NCBI GenBank assembly: GCA_039984715.1
Contig: JBDWUA010000016.1
Coordinates: forward strand, 62,001-126,000
Length of the DNA: 64,000 nt
DNA from: JABSSA01 sp039984715
GTDB taxonomy: Bacteria; Pseudomonadota; Alphaproteobacteria; Rhodobacterales; Rhodobacteraceae
Reading direction: 5' to 3'
Numbering within the stretch: the first letter of the stretch is position 1; each line of letters starts with the position of its first letter. The notes under the pieces were generated by a model that was not told where the DNA came from, did not search any database, and saw only the letters and a list, made by a program, of their open reading frames with translations. This document shows positions 1-8,574 of this stretch, piece by piece. The position numbers and the translations under genes are program-made.

Positions 1-1546
1 TGCGTTCTGCGGTCAGCGCCTTTTCGCGGGCAATCCGCGCAGCTTCGGTGGCCTGCTCTGATGCGATTTCTGCCTCTTCCACAGCTCTGCGGCGATTGAT
101 TTCCAATTCCTTAGTCTCGCGATCAGACGCTATGCGTTCAGCACTGACTGCTTGTTCCTGTGCGATACGCAGTTTTTCGGCTGCTTCGCGCGCACCAATC
201 TCGGATTCTTCAATGGCCAGGTTTCGAGCTATTTCGCGTTCACGTGTGGCACGTTCCAATGCGACCCGCGCTTCGTTAACTTCGTCTTCCTGACTGATCC
301 GGGCCTTTTCAATGACTTCTCGTGCGGCAATCTCTGCGGAATCGATGGCCTTTTTACTGTCGATTTCTTGGCTTTGCGTATCCAGATCTTTGGCGATCCG
401 GGCTTCAATCAACACACGTTCTTGGGCGATCCGGGCTTTTTCCACGACCTCTTTGGCTGCGATATCTGCAGTTTCGGTGTCCTTTGTGGATTTGATCCGC
501 GTTTCGGTGAGGCTCTTCTCTTGGGTGATGCGGGCTTTTTCTAATGCTTCGCGCATTGAAATTTCGGCTTCATCAATGACCTTTTGACGTTCAATTTCTT
601 GGTGACGAATTGTCCGCTCCGAAGCGATCCGGGCTTGGGCGATTTGTTCTTCGTTGGCGATGCGCGCGGTTTCAATGGCCTCGCGACTTTGCAAAGAGGC
701 TTGTTCCGCTTCTTTTTCGCGTTCGGATCGTTCACGCGTCAGTTCAGCGCGTTGTTGCGCACGCTGAAATTCTATTTCGCGCTCTTGCTCCAATCGCGCG
801 GTCTCGCTTTCCCGCTCGATGTCTAGGCTTTCTTTTTCCGCCTCTAGGTTACGAGCGCGGATTTTGAGCATTGTGTTTTGTTCGATGTCGTTGCGAATTT
901 TACGGCGGGCTTCGATAGCTTCGATCACGCTAGTCAGACCTTCGGCGTCGAACCTGTTGGACGGATTGAAGAATTCGATATCCGTTTGATCCAGATCTAA
1001 AATCGCAACGCTTTCAAGCTCTAACCCGTTTTTGTCCAACCCGCTTTGTGCCATTTCAATCACGCGATCGACATATTCACCGCGCTTGATGTGCAAGTCC
1101 TCCATCGTCATTTCACCCGCAACCGAACGCAGGGCCGACACGAATTTCCCTGACAGCAATTGGTGAATGCGCTCTGGTTCAAGAGTGCGTCGCCCCAAGG
1201 TCGATGCGGCCAATGTCACCGCGGCGTTGGTCTGTTCGACCCGAACGTAAAAAGACGCTTCGATGTCGACGCGCATGCGATCCTTGGTGATCAATGCGGT
1301 GTCTTTTTCACGAACCAAATGCAGGTCTAAGGAATTCATATTGACCGGAGTGGTGTCGTGAATGATTGGCCAGACAAATGCACCGCCATCAATGACGACT
1401 TTTTCGCCCAAGAAACCGGTTCTGACAAAGGCGACTTCCTTTGTAGACCGGCGATACAGCCAGTTCATCACCCAATACACAATGAATATGACAATGACGG
1501 CCATGATGAGCCACAAGATCAGCTGTCCAATCAGTTCCCCGGTCAT
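1..1546 (-). CDS. Flotillin-family (SPFH/band 7) membrane scaffold protein, C-terminus beyond window
   Basis: The reading frame is open to the left edge, so the C-terminus is missing. The ATG at 1546 follows GGGAGG at a good distance. An N-terminal hydrophobic helix (about residues 5-28) anchors it in the membrane, followed by an SPFH/band-7 domain (about 30-250) with typical text such as RMRVDIEASFYVRVEQT. After that comes a very long Glu/Arg/Ala-rich helix built from repeats that begin near EKARIAQE. Flotillins organise membrane microdomains in bacteria and oligomerise through such coiled coils. It starts 20 bases after the PEP-hydrolase gene on the same strand, so it may be co-transcribed, but a functional link to the transporter is not evident. 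Confidence 0.88.
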   Translation of the reverse strand, partial: MTGELIGQLILWLIMAVIVIFIVYWVMNWLYRRSTKEVAFVRTGFLGEKVVIDGGAFVWPIIHDTTPVNMNSLDLHLVREKDTALITKDRMRVDIEASFYVRVEQTNAAVTLAASTLGRRTLEPERIHQLLSGKFVSALRSVAGEMTMEDLHIKRGEYVDRVIEMAQSGLDKNGLELESVAILDLDQTDIEFFNPSNRFDAEGLTSVIEAIEARRKIRNDIEQNTMLKIRARNLEAEKESLDIERESETARLEQEREIEFQRAQQRAELTRERSEREKEAEQASLQSREAIETARIANEEQIAQARIASERTIRHQEIERQKVIDEAEISMREALEKARITQEKSLTETRIKSTKDTETADIAAKEVVEKARIAQERVLIEARIAKDLDTQSQEIDSKKAIDSAEIAAREVIEKARISQEDEVNEARVALERATREREIARNLAIEESEIGAREAAEKLRIAQEQAVSAERIASDRETKELEINRRRAVEEAEIASEQATEAARIAREKALTAER

Positions 1547-1566
1547 GTCGCAGTCCTCCCCAGTCT

Positions 1567-2391
1567 TTAACGACTGATTTCTTTGAATCGTTTGGTTTGC
1601 TCAGTCAGTGCCACTTCGGTTGGCAAGCGCTCCATCGAGGATGCGCCATAAAACCCGTGGCAATATTTGGTATTTTTAAGAACGTATTCAGCGTCTTCTG
1701 GCATCGCGACCGGCCCGCCATGGACCAGAACGATGGCATCAGGATTGACGTCCAATGCGGCCTTGGCCCACGCATCTGTCAGCGCAGGGGCTTGTTCCAG
1801 ATTGACGCCAGTGTCTGCACCAATTGATCCACCCGTGGTCAAGCCAAGATGCACAACGATGATGTCCGCGCCAGCATGTGCCATGGCGGCGGCGTCTTCC
1901 TCGCTAAAGACGTAAGGCGTGGTGAGCAGACCCTTTTTGTGGGCCGCAGCGATCATGTCGACTTCCAATTGGTAGGACATGCCCGTCTCTTCGAGATTGG
2001 CGCGGAAATTGCCGTCAATCAGCCCAACGGTTGGAAAATTCTGGACCCCACTGAAACCAGCGTCCTTTACCTGATCAAGGAATTTGTCCATCAATCGAAA
2101 CGGATCAGATGCACAGACGCCGGCCAATACAGGTGTCCGCGAAACCACTGGCAACACTTCCCCGGCCATTTCCATGACGACACCGTTGGCATCACCGTAA
2201 GGCATCAATCCGGCCAATGATCCGCGACCAGCCATACGGTAGCGTCCCGAATTGTAGATCACGATGAGGTCGATCCCACCAGCCTCTTCACATTTCGCCG
2301 ACAAACCGGTCCCCGCACCACCACCGATAATGGGTTCAGCGCGGTCCCGCATTGCGCGAAAATTCTTCATCAAAGTATCTCTATCAAACAT
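1567..2391 (-). CDS. Phosphoenolpyruvate hydrolase family TIM-barrel protein
   Basis: A 274-residue protein of the PEP_hydrolase family (PF09370 type), with the characteristic IIGGGAGTGLSAKCEEAGG start and the barrel segment ADIIVVHLGLTTGGSIG. The family is related to PEP mutase/isocitrate lyase folds, but its in vivo reaction is not established. It starts 3 bases after the stop of the LivF/Tm-1 fusion, with AGGAG upstream, so the two are translated from one message. Tm-1-like and PEP-hydrolase proteins are commonly neighbours, which suggests they act together. Attachment to a HAAT transporter suggests processing of the imported compound; that is inference. Confidence 0.85.
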   Translation of the reverse strand: MFDRDTLMKNFRAMRDRAEPIIGGGAGTGLSAKCEEAGGIDLIVIYNSGRYRMAGRGSLAGLMPYGDANGVVMEMAGEVLPVVSRTPVLAGVCASDPFRLMDKFLDQVKDAGFSGVQNFPTVGLIDGNFRANLEETGMSYQLEVDMIAAAHKKGLLTTPYVFSEEDAAAMAHAGADIIVVHLGLTTGGSIGADTGVNLEQAPALTDAWAKAALDVNPDAIVLVHGGPVAMPEDAEYVLKNTKYCHGFYGASSMERLPTEVALTEQTKRFKEISR

Positions 2392-2394
2392 GGC

Positions 2395-4554
2395 TCAAGC
2401 GCTCCTAGGTTGCTGGCCGAGACGGGTGTGGAAAGACCGGAAGGTCTTTACAATAAGGGATGCAAATTCTGGATCATTGATGTTGTGAGGCGTCCGGATC
2501 AGTTGCCTGTTCGCGTTTTGGCGCACGGTTGCTTCCAGTGTCGAAAACAACGCTTTGTTGGCCTCGGGGTCCCAAAAAGGATTTCCGGGTGCATCCAAAG
2601 CTGACACGCCGCCTTCAGGCAGGAAGAACCGAACAACGCCATTCATTGCGTTCAGTTTTTCACCGATGAAACGTCCCATTGCGACGTTTTCTTCAACCGA
2701 AGTCCGCATCAGCGTGATTTGCGGATTGTGTTCGTAAAACAAGCGTCCTCGGTATTTCTGCGGTACCGTGTCAGGCGCGTTGAAATTCACCATGTCCAGC
2801 GCACCGCAGGCGCCGATATAAGGTTGGCGGCTTTCGATCATTGCGTCAAAACGAGTCGTGTCTGCGGCAAAAACACCGCCTGCGACAAGGTCACAAACCT
2901 CAGTGGTGGTCAGATCGACAACGGCGCTTAACATGCCAGAGGACAACAGTTTTTCCATTGCGCGGCCACCTGTGCCGGTGGCATGAAAAACCAAGCAATC
3001 ATAGTCGGATTCAAGGTCCGCGACGACCGATTGGACACAGGTCGTGGTCACGCCAAACATTGTCAATCCGATGGCCGGTTTGTCATCGCTTGGCGTCGTC
3101 GCTTGGCGTCCTTTGGCCATCCCGGCAACAGCGTTGGCCGCATTGGTCAGGACTTCGCGGGTGATCGAATTAATCCCCTGAACATCCGCAACTGAGTGCA
3201 TCATAGTAATGTCGGATGGGCCGACATATTGGGCGGTGTTGCCGCTTGCGACGGTTGAAACAATGAATTTCGGAACTCCAACCGGAAGCGTTCGAAATGC
3301 GGGGGCAACCAACGCCGTGCCACCTGATCCGCCAGCCGCCAAAAGCCCGGACACGTCTTTTTGCTGTTTCATCCAGCGCTCAAACGCTTCGGTCATTCCG
3401 GCAACGGCGGTGCCGCGATCGCCTGTAAATACGCCTGAGGACCCGCGTGGATGGAACCCGGCAACGGCCATGGGGGAAACTTCTGCCCCTGATGGTTTTC
3501 CGCTGGTCGACAAATCGACCAAAGCAACGCGGACACCCTGCGCCTTGATCACGTCACGCATAAAACGCAGCTCTTCGCCTTTTGTGTCCAATGTTCCGCA
3601 CACATAGACCACGCCATTTCGCGATGCCTTGGGATAGGCCATTGCGGTCGGTGACGAGGACTCAGCGACAGAGGTCACCGTTCGTGCCATTCCGACGATT
3701 ACCCTTGCCGGAACTGGACGTGTCCAACGGGTCGGGGGGTGAGGATTTGACAGGTACACACGGGTCGCGCTTGACGATGTGGTTTCTGCCTGATCATTTG
3801 ACGGTGTGACATCATCCGGCGTTTCGTCATGTGCATGACGCCCAACACCCAAAAGCGCCTGTTGAAGATCACGATCCGCAGACAAAAGTCCGGCATCCAT
3901 GATGCGGTTCACCTTGCCGTTGACCATGATCGCCACTTGTTCTGCGACAGAACATGCGACGCCAATGTTTTGTTCGATGACCAGAACATCGATATCGCCT
4001 TCTTGACCCAACCGGATCAACATTTCCGAGACCTGATTGACGATAACCGGCGCTAACCCTTCGGTGGGTTCATCCATGATCAACAGTTTGGGGTTCAGCA
4101 ACAAAGCGCGACCAATGGCCAACATCTGCTGTTCACCACCGGACAATTGAGCGCCGCCATTCGACTTGCGTTCCGCCAAACGAGGGAAGGTGCTGTAGAT
4201 GCGTTCAGGCGTCCACGCACCGTTTTTCGTCGCAACCAGTTTTAAATGCTCATCAACTGTCAGGGATTTCCACAAACGTCTGCCTTGTGGCACGTAACCG
4301 ATGCCTAATCTTGCGATCTCGGCGGGCCCTAGTCCCGCCAGATTTTGACCGGCAAAGCTGATCGACCCAGATCGGACCGGAACCAATCCCATGATTGCCT
4401 TACAAAGCGTCGTTTTTCCCATGCCATTGCGGCCGACGACGGATAACACACCGTGATCTAATGCAAGATTCACCCCCTGTAGGGCATGCGATTGTCCATA
4501 AAAGACATTCAAATCGCGCACATCAAGCGCAGGTGAGCCGCTGCGGCTAGTCAT
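2395..4554 (-). CDS. Fusion: LivF-type ABC ATPase + Tm-1-like (UPF0261) domain
   Basis: One uninterrupted frame of 719 residues. Residues about 5-240 are a branched-chain-amino-acid-type ATPase: Walker A GRNGMGKTT, signature LSGGEQQML, Walker B LLIMDEPTEG. A polar linker of about 75 residues follows. The C-terminal 400 residues are a Tm-1-like/UPF0261 domain with VYVCGTLDTKGEE, GLLAAGGSGGT and PKFIVSTVASGNTAQYVG. The ATG at 4554 is preferred over an upstream TTG at 4569 because GGGGGCGG lies about 8 bases ahead and because it overlaps the livG stop by 8 bases (ATGACTAG). The ATPase pairs with LivG; the Tm-1 half has no assigned enzymatic role. No frameshift is seen at the junction. Confidence 0.87.
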   Translation of the reverse strand: MTSRSGSPALDVRDLNVFYGQSHALQGVNLALDHGVLSVVGRNGMGKTTLCKAIMGLVPVRSGSISFAGQNLAGLGPAEIARLGIGYVPQGRRLWKSLTVDEHLKLVATKNGAWTPERIYSTFPRLAERKSNGGAQLSGGEQQMLAIGRALLLNPKLLIMDEPTEGLAPVIVNQVSEMLIRLGQEGDIDVLVIEQNIGVACSVAEQVAIMVNGKVNRIMDAGLLSADRDLQQALLGVGRHAHDETPDDVTPSNDQAETTSSSATRVYLSNPHPPTRWTRPVPARVIVGMARTVTSVAESSSPTAMAYPKASRNGVVYVCGTLDTKGEELRFMRDVIKAQGVRVALVDLSTSGKPSGAEVSPMAVAGFHPRGSSGVFTGDRGTAVAGMTEAFERWMKQQKDVSGLLAAGGSGGTALVAPAFRTLPVGVPKFIVSTVASGNTAQYVGPSDITMMHSVADVQGINSITREVLTNAANAVAGMAKGRQATTPSDDKPAIGLTMFGVTTTCVQSVVADLESDYDCLVFHATGTGGRAMEKLLSSGMLSAVVDLTTTEVCDLVAGGVFAADTTRFDAMIESRQPYIGACGALDMVNFNAPDTVPQKYRGRLFYEHNPQITLMRTSVEENVAMGRFIGEKLNAMNGVVRFFLPEGGVSALDAPGNPFWDPEANKALFSTLEATVRQNANRQLIRTPHNINDPEFASLIVKTFRSFHTRLGQQPRSA

Positions 4555-5341
4555 GTTCACCGCCCCCAAGATAAAGAGCCTGAACCTCTGGATCGTCTTC
4601 GATTTCTGCGGGCTTCCCTTCTTTGAAAATCTTCCCGTTGTGCATCATCGTAACCACGTCACTGACCCGCAAGGCGACATCCATATCGTGTTCGATAATG
4701 ATGTACCCAACATGGCCGGGAAGGCCGGTCAGAATATTGACCAGTTCCGTGCGTTCTGTCGGTGATAACCCTGCGGCGGGTTCGTCAAACAGTATGAAAC
4801 GCGGGGCGCCTGATAGCGCCATTGCGATTTCCAGCTGTCGTTGCTGTCCATAAGACAAGTCGCTGACGCTGGTATTGCTGACATCTGAAAGGTTGACGGT
4901 CGCTACCAGTTCCTCGGCGGTTTGGTATAAGGCGTCAGATCGACGTGGTCGGACGAATGAAAACCGCCCACGCGACACGCCGCGACACGCAAGATAGACA
5001 TTGTCCAGAACCGACAAGCCATTGAACAGCAGAGATATCTGATAGGTTCTTCGTAGACCGCGCCGGATACGTTCCTGTGCGGGAAAGGCTGTGATGTCTT
5101 CTCCGAAAAACCGGATGGCGCCTGTGGTTGGTGGAAAATCTCCCGTGATACAATTGAAAAGCGTTGTCTTCCCAGCGCCATTCGACCCAAGAACGGCGCG
5201 TCGCTCGCCGGGTTGGACAGACATGTGGATGTCACCCAAGGCCTCAAGCGCGCCAAACTTCTTTGAGACGTTGCGCAGTTCCAATGCATAACCCGCCCCG
5301 GATTGAGCCTGCGTAGATGTCATTGAACTTGTGTCCGTCAT
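4547..5341 (-). CDS. HAAT-family ABC transporter ATP-binding protein (LivG-like)
   Basis: 264 residues with Walker A GSNGAGKTT, signature LSYGQQRQLEIAMAL and Walker B FILFDEPAAGLSP, plus the longer insertion between Walker A and signature typical of LivG rather than LivF. It energises import of the ligand captured by the cluster's periplasmic protein. The start ATG at 5341 overlaps the LivM stop by 4 bases, and the gene end overlaps the LivF fusion by 8 bases, so the block is tightly coupled. Branched-chain-type transporters also carry aromatic acids, amides and other carboxylates, so the substrate cannot be read from this subunit. Confidence 0.93.
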   Translation of the reverse strand: MTDTSSMTSTQAQSGAGYALELRNVSKKFGALEALGDIHMSVQPGERRAVLGSNGAGKTTLFNCITGDFPPTTGAIRFFGEDITAFPAQERIRRGLRRTYQISLLFNGLSVLDNVYLACRGVSRGRFSFVRPRRSDALYQTAEELVATVNLSDVSNTSVSDLSYGQQRQLEIAMALSGAPRFILFDEPAAGLSPTERTELVNILTGLPGHVGYIIIEHDMDVALRVSDVVTMMHNGKIFKEGKPAEIEDDPEVQALYLGGGEHD

Positions 5342-6414
5342 AACGGACCTCTTGGTCGGTCCTGACCGGTCAAAGGATCACGGTTTTGACTGGAACGCAG
5401 TTTTTCCCAAAGGCCAAGAATGCCATCCGGTGAAAAGAACACGATGATCAGGAAACCCAATCCAATCACTAGCTGAAAGCGGTCACCAGACAGGCCCAAG
5501 GCCACAAGAACATCGGTGGCAAAAGTTTTCAAAAGGACGTAGATAAATGCACCGATAAAGGGGCCAATTGGGTGACGTAACCCACCCACAACAGCGATGA
5601 CCAAAATATCAATGGCTGCGTTTATCCCGACAGTTCCCGGGGAAATTTGCGAGGATTGCCACGTTAACAAAATGCCACCGATACCAGCGATAATAGCTGC
5701 AAATGAATAGGCGGCAACTCGATGAGCCGTTACATTGTACCCCAAGGCGGCCATACGACGTGGATTGTCGCGCACACCTTGCAGCGCCAACCCAAACGGT
5801 GCGCGGCTGACATAAAGGACCGCGCAATAGCCCAAGACCGCCCAGAAAAGAGTTAGATAATAAAACGCCTCGGGTCCGCGCCAATCGACGCCGAATATAT
5901 GCGGCGGCAGAACCGAATTGAAACCTTGAAACCCGTTGAACAGGTCGTAATTCTGCCGCGTGAAATAGAAAAACGCGGCAGCAATCGCCAAGGTTATCAT
6001 GATCGTGTAAATACCCTCGGTACGCACGGCCAGCCAACCAACGGCAGTGGCAAACAAGACTGTCAAAAGCAGCGCAAGCGGGATGACGATCCACCATGGC
6101 CAATCCTGAGAAATTGTTGTGATCGCGCTATTGCCAAAAATGGCGACCATGTAGCCCGCAAAGCCGGCAAAAGCCATTTGCGCAAGGCTAACCATGCCCC
6201 CGTAGCCGCCTAAGAACATCAGGCTAAGTGCAATCAAGCCCAGAATGAACGTCCAACCCATGATCTGAAACATCACAAAGTCGCTGACAAAGGCTGGGAT
6301 CACCAAAAGGATGACACCCAAGACCCAATACCCAGGCGGAACCCGATCAATCCAAGACCCTAAACGCAAGTGATTGCGCTCAGCCGGAGTGGGAGTTTCA
6401 ACATGATCGCTCAT
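5338..6414 (-). CDS. HAAT-family ABC transporter permease (LivM-like)
   Basis: 358 residues, very hydrophobic, about 9-10 membrane helices. It has the LivM-type core FLGGYGGMVSLAQMAFAGF and the cytoplasmic loop LQGVRDNPRRMAALGYN that couples to the ATPases. It lies between livH (1 base apart) and livG (4-base overlap). With LivH it forms the inner-membrane channel of the importer. Length and motif order are normal for the family. Confidence 0.93.
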   Translation of the reverse strand: MSDHVETPTPAERNHLRLGSWIDRVPPGYWVLGVILLVIPAFVSDFVMFQIMGWTFILGLIALSLMFLGGYGGMVSLAQMAFAGFAGYMVAIFGNSAITTISQDWPWWIVIPLALLLTVLFATAVGWLAVRTEGIYTIMITLAIAAAFFYFTRQNYDLFNGFQGFNSVLPPHIFGVDWRGPEAFYYLTLFWAVLGYCAVLYVSRAPFGLALQGVRDNPRRMAALGYNVTAHRVAAYSFAAIIAGIGGILLTWQSSQISPGTVGINAAIDILVIAVVGGLRHPIGPFIGAFIYVLLKTFATDVLVALGLSGDRFQLVIGLGFLIIVFFSPDGILGLWEKLRSSQNRDPLTGQDRPRGPL

Positions 6415-6415
6415 G

Positions 6416-7426
6416 TCATTCAGTCCCCATCAGGCCTTGGGGCCGGAAGGCCAAGACCACTACCATTATCAAAAAGGTCAGAACGACCGCATAGGTTGGA
6501 AAATAGACGGACCCGAATTGTTCAGCCAAACCGATAAGCAGAGCACCCAGTGCAGCACCTGGAATGGACCCCATGCCACCAACTATGACGACAACCAGAC
6601 TGGCCAGTAAAAATCGAATGTCTTCGCCCGGCGCCACGGATTGAAATGTTCCACCGACGACACCGGCAATACCTGCCAAACCGGCCCCGAAAGCGAACAC
6701 CCCAATGAATACGATTTGAATGCGCGCACCCGTTGCAGACAGCATGTCGCGATCATCGACTCCTGCTCGGATCATCATGCCAATGCGTGTTCGGTTTAAC
6801 GCCAACCACATGACCACACCAACCACGACGGCAGCGACAAAGATCACGATCCGCACCATTGGGTATTTGAGATAGACCAGATCGCCGTTGCTTTTTTGGG
6901 CTGTCACCAGAAACGTTTCTATGGGGCCGGACAACCAAGGAGGAGGGGAGATATTGAAAAAGTCACCACCAAATCCCCAGAGCATCAGATCAGCCATCAC
7001 GATGGAAATGCCGATCGTAACAAGCGTTTGACGCAAGTCTTCTCCCTCCATGCGACGGAAAACGAGGATCTGCAACAACACCCCAAACACAGCGACAACG
7101 AGAAAGGCGACCGGAAAAGCCAACAGCCAATATCCGGTAATGTCAGCCGTATGAAAGCCGACATACCCCCCGAGCAAATAAAGCGATCCGTGCGCGAGGT
7201 TCACATTTCTCATCAGGCCGAAAATGAGCGTAAAGCCACTGGCAACAAGGAAATACAAACCACCTAAGGTGATCCCATTGAACAAGGCATTGAGAAAGAC
7301 TTTTTTGCGGCCAATGGCGTCTTTCAACCCGTCCGGCCAAATCGCAAAGATCAGCCACAACAAGATCGCGATCAACACAGCAATGATACCAGCCCAGACC
7401 GGATGACGTTGCGCAAATAATCTCAT
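6416..7426 (-). CDS. HAAT-family ABC transporter permease (LivH-like)
   Basis: 336 residues with the LivH-type core GLYFLVASGFTLIFGLMRNVNLAHGSLYLLGGY (motif spans about residues 55-87) and ASLVVVIVGGMGSIPGAALGA near the C-terminus. An extra N-terminal helix (about 10-28) precedes the core. The ATG at 7426 has no good ribosome binding site of its own, but overlaps the stop of a 12-codon upstream ORF as ATGA, so translation is probably coupled to that leader. It is the first permease gene of the block. Confidence 0.93.
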   Translation of the reverse strand: MRLFAQRHPVWAGIIAVLIAILLWLIFAIWPDGLKDAIGRKKVFLNALFNGITLGGLYFLVASGFTLIFGLMRNVNLAHGSLYLLGGYVGFHTADITGYWLLAFPVAFLVVAVFGVLLQILVFRRMEGEDLRQTLVTIGISIVMADLMLWGFGGDFFNISPPPWLSGPIETFLVTAQKSNGDLVYLKYPMVRIVIFVAAVVVGVVMWLALNRTRIGMMIRAGVDDRDMLSATGARIQIVFIGVFAFGAGLAGIAGVVGGTFQSVAPGEDIRFLLASLVVVIVGGMGSIPGAALGALLIGLAEQFGSVYFPTYAVVLTFLIMVVVLAFRPQGLMGTE

Positions 7427-7461
7427 CGCGCTTGTGGTCCAAGTGTTATCGGGTTCAGCAT
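7423..7461 (-). CDS. 12-codon leader ORF upstream of livH
   Basis: On the minus strand GGAGG sits 5 bases ahead of an ATG that opens MLNPITLGPQAR and stops at TGA, and this TGA overlaps the livH ATG (ATGA). The Shine-Dalgarno is among the strongest in the cluster, while livH lacks one, so ribosomes loading here would re-initiate at livH. The peptide has no run of regulatory amino acids and I see no attenuator hairpin, so it looks like a translational coupling device rather than a classical attenuator. Confidence 0.5.
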   Translation of the reverse strand: MLNPITLGPQAR

Positions 7462-7549
7462 TATTTCCTCCTGCAAGGCACTTAGGCCCTTTAGAGGAAT
7501 GCTATCGCCGGTCCTTGATTTGAGGCGTACCCGATAGTCTTGTCTGTTT

Positions 7550-8392
7550 TCACATCATCGGAAAACCACTGGACGACACATGCGCCACGCGGCGATATTC
7601 GCTGGGCGCAATTCCAACATTTGATGAAAAGAACCGCGTGAAGCTGGCCTGAGACGAAAATCCAAGATCAAACCCGATATCCGTCACCGTTTTGTCCGTG
7701 TTCAGCAGCTCATCAATGGCGCGTTCGGATCGAAGCGTGTTCATATAAACGTTGGGCGTCACGCCCATGTATTGTTTGAATAATTTGAAGAAATGAGGGC
7801 GAGACAGGCCTACGCACCTTGCCAGTTTTTCCATTTCTATGTCTTCGCCCATCTTTTCTTGGATTAATCGCAAAGAACGGCGCACTCTAAAATCATTGAA
7901 CCGTTGAAAGCGATCGCTGTGCTTTAGGTCATTGTTGCCGGACCATGACAAATCGAAACACATGCGCGTCAGGCCAAATAACAGTTGGTCGAAATTTGTT
8001 TGTTCTTCGTTGTTGAGTAACAGTGCGACCAATTTATTTATTGGGTCGCGCATGGCCTTCGTTATCTCAAGTTGTGAACTGCCAAAGCGCAAAGCGTACT
8101 CTGCGGAATCACTGTTTTCTAGGAACCACATCGGTTTGATATACAAAACCAAACATATGTGAGTTTCGTTTTCGGGTACGTGAAAGCTGTGGGGTTCCCA
8201 AGGGCTAATGGCTGCGGCATTGCTTTCGTTAATGGGGCAGGCTCCGGCTTCGCAGGCTGCTTCACCTTCGGAACCATCAACGTAAAAGATCAAATGCCCC
8301 TCACGATGCGCGTGAGTGATAATTGTTTTGTCCAAATGGTAAAGCGCGGCACGGCCGAACTCTCCATGGCAAACTGAAATTGCATGACTCAT
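7550..8392 (-). CDS. AraC-family transcriptional regulator
   Basis: 280 residues. The N-terminal half is a cupin-like ligand-sensing region, and the C-terminal about 100 residues carry two helix-turn-helix motifs (MEKLARCVGLSRPHFFKLF and VTDIGFDLGFSSQASFTRFF). The ATG at 8392 is preceded by GGGAGGACCGCAGG. It sits between the aldehyde dehydrogenase gene and livH on the same strand and is the only regulator in the cluster, so it probably controls the transporter and dehydrogenase genes. Its ligand is unknown. Confidence 0.88.
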   Translation of the reverse strand: MSHAISVCHGEFGRAALYHLDKTIITHAHREGHLIFYVDGSEGEAACEAGACPINESNAAAISPWEPHSFHVPENETHICLVLYIKPMWFLENSDSAEYALRFGSSQLEITKAMRDPINKLVALLLNNEEQTNFDQLLFGLTRMCFDLSWSGNNDLKHSDRFQRFNDFRVRRSLRLIQEKMGEDIEMEKLARCVGLSRPHFFKLFKQYMGVTPNVYMNTLRSERAIDELLNTDKTVTDIGFDLGFSSQASFTRFFSSNVGIAPSEYRRVAHVSSSGFPMM

Positions 8393-8574
8393 CCTGCGGT
8401 CCTCCCTGTCAATAGTACGAGGCTGGTTCGTTCAAATGGCCTTGTACACCCGCGACATTTGACCATCCGGCCACAGTTCCGCCCAATCTGACAAGCCTAC
8501 ATGGGCAAAAATCATACTCAACGTTACACGCGCTAACAGTGCAGATGCAGCATGAATTCTTGATTTTCTGTAGA

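Noticed and set aside
48..867. Plus-strand frames over the flotillin gene
   Set aside because: Frames on the opposite strand of a repetitive coiled-coil gene stay open because of its biased codons; no start signals or domains.
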